The notes under the pieces are model-generated. The model saw nothing but the letters and a program-made list of their open reading frames with translations. It made no database searches and was not told the DNA's origin. From positions 1 to 10,976 of the forward strand of contig JABDQZ010000180.1 of assembly GCA_013041975.1 (NCBI GenBank): a DNA stretch of 10,976 nucleotides, given 5' to 3'. Source of the stretch: Gammaproteobacteria bacterium. Lineage in GTDB: Bacteria; Pseudomonadota; Gammaproteobacteria; Chromatiales; Chromatiaceae. Positions 6,824 through 10,976 of this stretch are shown one piece after another. The translations under genes were made by a program, and so were the position numbers. Each line of letters starts with the position of its first letter. The first letter of the stretch is position 1.

Positions 6824-8553
6824 CCTTCAGCTGTCACGGCATTGGAATCAGCGCTTCCTATTCCATCGCTATTGGCAAGGTACACCGCCTTGAACGGGAT
6901 CAACCGACTATTCGCCCACGGCAAATTCGCTCAGATGAAACCGGAAACGAAATCAGTCGTTTCTGCGATGCCATCATACGGTCGCGTTCTGACTTGCTGG
7001 CAGTCCGTGAGCAATTACCTGCCTCAACCGCATCAGACATTGTCGACTTCATTAATACCCATCTGTTGATGATGGAAGACCAGGCTTTAACCCAGGCGGT
7101 TGAAGACATCATTAAGCGCGACCTTTTTAGTGCTGAATGGGCGCTACAACTACGCCACAATGAACTGATCAAGGTATTCGATGAAATGGAAGATCCTTAC
7201 TTGCGAACGCGTAAGGATGATCTTGATCATGTCGTCACGCGCATTCAAAAGCACCTGCTTCAGGTTGAAGACACTTCGACCGACCAGAACATGGAAGGCA
7301 AGGTCATTGTCGCCCGCGACCTGTCTCCATCCGATACGATTCTTATGCGCCAGCAAGGTATCTGTGCATTTATCACTGAATATGGCAGCCCCATGTCGCA
7401 TACTGCGATCCTGGCACGCAGCCTGAACATTCCTGCCATCGTCGGCATCAAAGCCTCTACCAAGCTTTTGCATGAGGGTGAAACCATTGTCGTTGACGGG
7501 CTCTACGGCATCGCTACCGCATCACCGGAACAAAGACAGCTCGACCAGTTCAAACAACGGCTTCAGGAAGAACGCGGTAAAGAACAAACCCTGAAGGCTT
7601 TAAGCAAGATTCCCTCAGTCAGCACCGACGGTCAGCCCTTCGAGTTAATGGCCAATATAGAACTGCCTGAAGATATTGAAACTGCCCTGAAAAACAATGC
7701 TACAGCCATAGGACTGTATCGCACTGAATTTCTCTACATGAATCGGCAGACACCTCCTGCAGAGGAAGAGCACTTCAACGCGTATGCAGAAATTATCGAA
7801 AACCTTGATGGCTTGCCACTGACCATTCGCACACTGGATCTTGGAGCAGACAAACCCGTTGATAACCAGCATCATGACAACTGCAACCCCGCACTTGGCA
7901 TGCGCGCCATCCGACTCTGCCTGAAAGAAACCGAACTGTTTAAAACCCAGTTGCGTGCCATTATAAGAGCCTCGGCACTTGGACCCGTCAGGCTGATGAT
8001 ACCCATGCTGACTACCGTGCGTGAAATAGACCAGTCGCGAAAACTGATCAGCGATATACAGCAGGAACTAAAAGTCGAGGGCATTGCCTATGATGCTGAC
8101 ATGCCTGTCGGGGGCATGATAGAAGTTCCATCGGCAGCGCTGGATGCCCATAATTTCGCCCGCAAGCTGGATTTTCTTTCTATTGGCACCAATGATCTTA
8201 TTCAATATACGCTTGCCATTGATCGTGTTGATGAAGAACTCAATTATCTCTACGATCCACTTCATCCCGCTGTTATACGACTGATCAGAATCAGCATTGA
8301 AGCTGCCCACGCTTACAATATACCCATAAGCATGTGCGGGGAAATGGCCGGTGATCCACAACTGGCAGGACTGCTTGCTGGCCTGGGTTTGCGTGAATTC
8401 AGCATGCAACCCAATTCACTGCTGAAAACCAAGCAGGCATTACTGGCCACTGACTTCGGTCAACTGACAATACAGGCCGATAAAATTTTTCGGGCTCTGG
8501 AAAATGGCCATCACGAATCCTTTAGCGATAACATTCTGAAAATGCTCCACTGA
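6820..8553 (+). CDS. ptsI: PTS enzyme I (phosphoenolpyruvate-protein phosphotransferase)
   Basis: This encodes a 577-residue enzyme I, which autophosphorylates from PEP and passes the phosphate to HPr. The N-terminal HPr-binding domain (about 5-150) is followed by the phospho-histidine domain with His194 in EYGSPMSHTAILARS. The C-terminal PEP-binding barrel (about 255-577) has GLYRTEFLYM (298-307, Arg301), RTLDLGADKP, NPALGMRAIR, the signature LSIGTNDLIQYTLAIDR (453-469), and the catalytic SMCGEMAGDP with Cys506. Length matches E. coli EI (575). There is no N-terminal GAF domain, so it is not PtsP (EI-Ntr). The ATG overlaps the ptsH stop by four bases (ATGA); GAAGG at 6812-6816 is only three bases from the start, so coupling probably matters. 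All catalytic residues I can check are intact. Confidence 0.98.
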   Translation: MTFSCHGIGISASYSIAIGKVHRLERDQPTIRPRQIRSDETGNEISRFCDAIIRSRSDLLAVREQLPASTASDIVDFINTHLLMMEDQALTQAVEDIIKRDLFSAEWALQLRHNELIKVFDEMEDPYLRTRKDDLDHVVTRIQKHLLQVEDTSTDQNMEGKVIVARDLSPSDTILMRQQGICAFITEYGSPMSHTAILARSLNIPAIVGIKASTKLLHEGETIVVDGLYGIATASPEQRQLDQFKQRLQEERGKEQTLKALSKIPSVSTDGQPFELMANIELPEDIETALKNNATAIGLYRTEFLYMNRQTPPAEEEHFNAYAEIIENLDGLPLTIRTLDLGADKPVDNQHHDNCNPALGMRAIRLCLKETELFKTQLRAIIRASALGPVRLMIPMLTTVREIDQSRKLISDIQQELKVEGIAYDADMPVGGMIEVPSAALDAHNFARKLDFLSIGTNDLIQYTLAIDRVDEELNYLYDPLHPAVIRLIRISIEAAHAYNIPISMCGEMAGDPQLAGLLAGLGLREFSMQPNSLLKTKQALLATDFGQLTIQADKIFRALENGHHESFSDNILKMLH

Positions 8554-8584
8554 ATTGCCAGCAAGGCATGGTATTCTCTCCACC

Positions 8585-9937
8585 ATGCCAGAACAAAGCT
8601 TCACGGATAACAAATTCGAGCGCTTGCAGGCCATCATTGATGATGGCGCCATGCAAAAGGCTCGACGTATGCTCACAGCCTTGTCACCCGGTGAAGTTGC
8701 CCACGTTCTTGAATCACTTCCTCCTACCGAACGTACCCTGCTGTGGGAGCTGGTTGACCATGAAACCGATGGTGAGGTTCTGGTTCAGGTAACCGACGAA
8801 GTACGAGATGACCTGCTCCGCCAGATGGATTACTCTGAACTGCTGTCAGCCACCGAAGCTATGGAAATTGATGACCTGGCCGACCTGGTTCAGGAACTGC
8901 CTTACACCATTACGCGGGAAATCCTGGCCTCACTGGACAACCAGTATCGCCAACGCCTTGAAGCAGTTCTTTCCTATCCGGAAGATACCGCCGGACACCT
9001 GATGGACACCGATACGGTGACTGTCAGGCCAGAAGTGACGCTGGATGTTGTTCTTCGCTATCTTCGTCAACTCGGCGACAAGGTTCCACCTGACACCGAT
9101 ACGCTTTTCGTCGTTAACCGTGAAGATCGTTACCTGGGCACCCTGAGTCTTGCCGCCCTCGTCAGTAATGATACCTCGGAAATTGTGGCTGAAGTCATGT
9201 CCCTGACGGTACAACCCATTGCGGCAATAACTGATGATAAAGAGGTAGCGCGACAGTTCGAACAGAACGATCTGCTCTCTGCCCCGGTAGTTGACGACGA
9301 AGGTCACCTCCTCGGTCGTATTACCGTGGATGACATCGTTGATGTTATCCGTGAAGAAGGTGAACACCAGTTCATGGGACAGGCCGGCCTGTCTGAAGAT
9401 GAAGACATGTTTGCCCCGGTACTGCCAAGCTCACGGCGTCGCGCTGTCTGGCTGGGGATCAACCTCTTCACCGCATTGCTGGCGTCCTGGGTTATTGGCC
9501 TTTTTGAAGCGACCATCGACAAAGTCGTGGCACTTGCAGTGCTCATGCCTATTGTTGCCAGCATGGGCGGCATTGCCGGCAGCCAGACACTGGCTCTGAC
9601 CATACGAGGCCTGGCACTGGATCAGTTGACCAGCAGCAATACACGATGGCTTATCTTGAAAGAGCTGGCAGTCGGCTCCATTAATGGTGTGGTCTGGGCC
9701 TTGGTCGTTGCCATGATTGCTGGCTTCTGGTTCAACAACTCCCAACTGGCCATTCTTATTGCTGTTGCCATGGTGATCAATCTTGTCATTGCCTCTGTCA
9801 TGGGAACCTTTCTGCCATTGACACTAAATCGCATGGGTATTGACCCTGCACTGGCTGGATCAGTGCTGCTGACAACCGTCACCGATATCGTTGGCTTTTT
9901 TGCCTTCCTTGGGCTGGCAACCCTCTTCCTGTTGTGA
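8585..9937 (+). CDS. mgtE: Magnesium transporter MgtE
   Basis: This encodes a 450-residue homodimeric Mg2+ channel of the inner membrane. It has an N-terminal helical superhelix (about 5-130) and the linking segment YPEDTAGHLMDTDTVTV (131-147). Paired CBS domains follow (about 140-258), including LFVVNREDRYLGTLSL and LSAPVVDDEGHLLGRIT. A connecting helix then leads to five membrane segments (about 287-450). Conserved pore features are MPIVASMGGIAGSQTLAL (321-338), the NRMGIDPALAG segment (415-425) and TTVTDIVGFFAF (430-441), whose Asp434 corresponds to the Mg2+ selectivity residue of the family. In MgtE the cytosolic domains bind Mg2+ and close the pore when it is plentiful. I chose ATG at 8585; an in-frame TTG at 8555 would add ten residues unlike the family start. 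The region before 8585 lacks a clear ribosome site. It lies 31 bases after ptsI and overlaps the next gene. Confidence 0.96.
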   Translation: MPEQSFTDNKFERLQAIIDDGAMQKARRMLTALSPGEVAHVLESLPPTERTLLWELVDHETDGEVLVQVTDEVRDDLLRQMDYSELLSATEAMEIDDLADLVQELPYTITREILASLDNQYRQRLEAVLSYPEDTAGHLMDTDTVTVRPEVTLDVVLRYLRQLGDKVPPDTDTLFVVNREDRYLGTLSLAALVSNDTSEIVAEVMSLTVQPIAAITDDKEVARQFEQNDLLSAPVVDDEGHLLGRITVDDIVDVIREEGEHQFMGQAGLSEDEDMFAPVLPSSRRRAVWLGINLFTALLASWVIGLFEATIDKVVALAVLMPIVASMGGIAGSQTLALTIRGLALDQLTSSNTRWLILKELAVGSINGVVWALVVAMIAGFWFNNSQLAILIAVAMVINLVIASVMGTFLPLTLNRMGIDPALAGSVLLTTVTDIVGFFAFLGLATLFLL

Positions 9938-10674
9938 CACCAGACTCCTCAATGTGCGTCGAACAACAAGACGGGCTAATCACGCTGCATTTTGATAATG
10001 GCCTGATCCAGACCCAGATCGACAGTTCTCACCCTGAACATCTACCCTTGATCGGCAATCGCATGATGCTGGTTCATCTCCTGTTTGGCATTGAACCGCA
10101 AAGTGTATTGCTCGCCGGCAGCGGTGGTGGAAGCATTGGTCTATGGTTTGATCATTATCTGCCCGGGACCGAAGGGCTGGCAGTTGAAAAATCTTCAACC
10201 GTGATTTCGCTGGCTCAACAATATTTCGATTTCCCGCCTGCCAACTCAAACTGGAGTATCAAACAGGCTGATATTCGCGAATTTCTTGCCACAACAATAC
10301 GACGCTTTGACTTTATTCTGTTTGATATAGAAGAACAGGGGGCCACACCTGAATGGCTGACTCATGACAAGCTCCTTAAAAATTGCCTGAATTGCCTTAC
10401 TGATCGGGGAATTGTCAGTTTCAACTTTGTTGGCGAATCATCTGAAAATTTCATTAAAGCATTATGGTCAATAAGGCGGGCCTTTCCTGATAAAACCTGT
10501 TGCCTGAGCCACCCTGAATCAGGAAACATTATCGTCACTGCCTTCAATCAAAAGCCTTCGATTGAAAATCTTGAAGAACACGCAGAGGCCGTAAAAAATC
10601 AATACAACATCGAATTTGATGTTTTCTGTCAGCAGTTATTCAAGGACAATCCCCCTCAAAGCGGCATATTTTAA
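9934..10674 (+). CDS. Spermidine-synthase-like SAM-dependent methyltransferase-fold protein
   Basis: This encodes a 246-residue cytoplasmic protein with the Rossmann-like fold of the spermidine synthase (SpeE) group. Visible elements are GNRMMLVHLLFG (41-52), the glycine-rich SVLLAGSGGGSIGLW (57-71), acidic Glu85 at the end of strand 2 (LAVEKSSTVISLAQQYF), ADIREFL (112-118), and FDFILFDIEEQG (125-136). True SpeE proteins have GGGDGG in the first loop and DxxDP at the active site. Here these read GSGGGS and DIEEQ, and the N-terminal substrate-binding motif of SpeE is not recognisable. So the protein is probably not a working aminopropyltransferase; a methyltransferase or a diverged relative is possible and the substrate is unknown. 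The start is GTG overlapping the mgtE stop (GTGA); ATG at 9952 is an alternative. Neither has a clear ribosome site. No speD is nearby. Confidence 0.8.
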   Translation: MTPDSSMCVEQQDGLITLHFDNGLIQTQIDSSHPEHLPLIGNRMMLVHLLFGIEPQSVLLAGSGGGSIGLWFDHYLPGTEGLAVEKSSTVISLAQQYFDFPPANSNWSIKQADIREFLATTIRRFDFILFDIEEQGATPEWLTHDKLLKNCLNCLTDRGIVSFNFVGESSENFIKALWSIRRAFPDKTCCLSHPESGNIIVTAFNQKPSIENLEEHAEAVKNQYNIEFDVFCQQLFKDNPPQSGIF

Positions 10675-10692
10675 TTATTCAGGACCGATATT

Positions 10693-10976
10693 ATGAAAAA
10701 TAACTTCCGACCATCCATGCTTGCCTTCTTTCTGTTATCCGCCCCGGCTTACAGTCAGCAGGAGGTGACAGCCGAAGTCATGAAAATGATGACAGATGCC
10801 CAAAATTGCATGATGCAGCTCGACCTTCAGGAGCTGTCTGCCATGGAAGAAAAATCCAAAATGCTTGAAAGCGAGATTCTCAGCCTGTGTGCTTCAGGCA
10901 ACGAAGCTGAAGCAAAAGCTGTTGCCCTGAAATTTTCCGATGAAGTGATGAACAGCAAAACCATGCAGGGCATGAA
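10693..10976 (+). CDS. Small secreted methionine-rich protein, unknown function (5' part)
   Basis: An open frame starts at ATG 10693 with AGGA at 10681-10684 eight bases upstream and runs off the right edge after 94 full codons. The product begins with a signal peptide: basic N-terminus (MKNNFRPS), hydrophobic core (MLAFFLLSAPA), and a likely cleavage near residue 21 (after AYS). It is not a lipoprotein, since no lipobox cysteine is present. The mature part looks helical and charged, with single cysteines at 39 and 66 that could pair in the periplasm. Twelve of the first 94 residues are methionine. I do not recognise the family. It lies 18 bases after the SpeE-like gene with no visible terminator between them, so it may be the next gene of the same transcript. 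Confidence 0.75.
   Translation, partial: MKNNFRPSMLAFFLLSAPAYSQQEVTAEVMKMMTDAQNCMMQLDLQELSAMEEKSKMLESEILSLCASGNEAEAKAVALKFSDEVMNSKTMQGM

Noticed and set aside
8555..8577. Possible promoter TTGCCA and TATTCT just before mgtE
   Set aside because: The spacing between the two elements is 11 bases, far from the usual 16-18, so I do not call a promoter.
8555..8584. TTG start at 8555 for mgtE
   Set aside because: The added residues do not look like MgtE and the ATG at 8585 gives a typical N-terminus.

Overview
The window looks like a chromosomal segment of a gammaproteobacterium. The order lptB, rpoN, hpf, ptsN, rapZ is the classic rpoN neighbourhood of Gamma- and Betaproteobacteria. Here it also carries hprK between ptsN and rapZ, followed by a mannose-family EIIA, HPr, EI (ptsI) and mgtE. 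That form of the cluster is the one I know from lineages with an incomplete, regulatory PTS (Xanthomonas-like and sulfur-oxidising gammas, and betaproteobacteria), not from enteric bacteria. Base composition looks moderate by eye and codon use looks uniform. I see no mobile element, phage gene, tRNA, rRNA or CRISPR array.

Layout. Positions 1-476 are the 3' part of lptB, the ATPase of the LPS exporter. Positions 492-1814 on the minus strand encode a tandem-receiver diguanylate cyclase (REC-REC-GGDEF) that sits between lptB and rpoN, convergent with the first and divergent from the second. Positions 1815-1997 are the only sizeable non-coding gap and must hold the promoters for the cyclase and probably for the rpoN cluster. 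From 1998 to the right edge every gene is on the plus strand: rpoN, hpf, ptsN, hprK, rapZ, a mannose-type EIIA, ptsH, ptsI, mgtE, a spermidine-synthase-like methyltransferase, and the 5' part of a small secreted protein rich in methionine. Gaps are 0-31 bases from hpf onward. Several junctions overlap (ATGA, TAATG, TAAGTG, GTGA), which suggests one long translationally coupled operon.

How the genes work together. EI takes phosphate from PEP and passes it to HPr (His15). HPr can then charge two EIIA proteins, PtsN (EIIA-Ntr, His67) and the mannose-type EIIA (His10). HPr also carries the Ser46 site that HprK phosphorylates and dephosphorylates. No EIIB or EIIC is present here, so the set looks like a sensor of PEP and nitrogen or energy state, not a sugar importer. 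RapZ, HPF and sigma-54 add small-RNA control, ribosome hibernation and alternative transcription. MgtE would bring in Mg2+. The function of the last two genes is not clear from sequence.

Most of the window is a well-known housekeeping cluster. I do not see a clearly new biological system. The points most worth a second look are the cyclase inserted beside rpoN, the diverged P-loop of HprK, the SpeE-like protein that lacks key synthase residues, and the methionine-rich secreted protein at the right edge.
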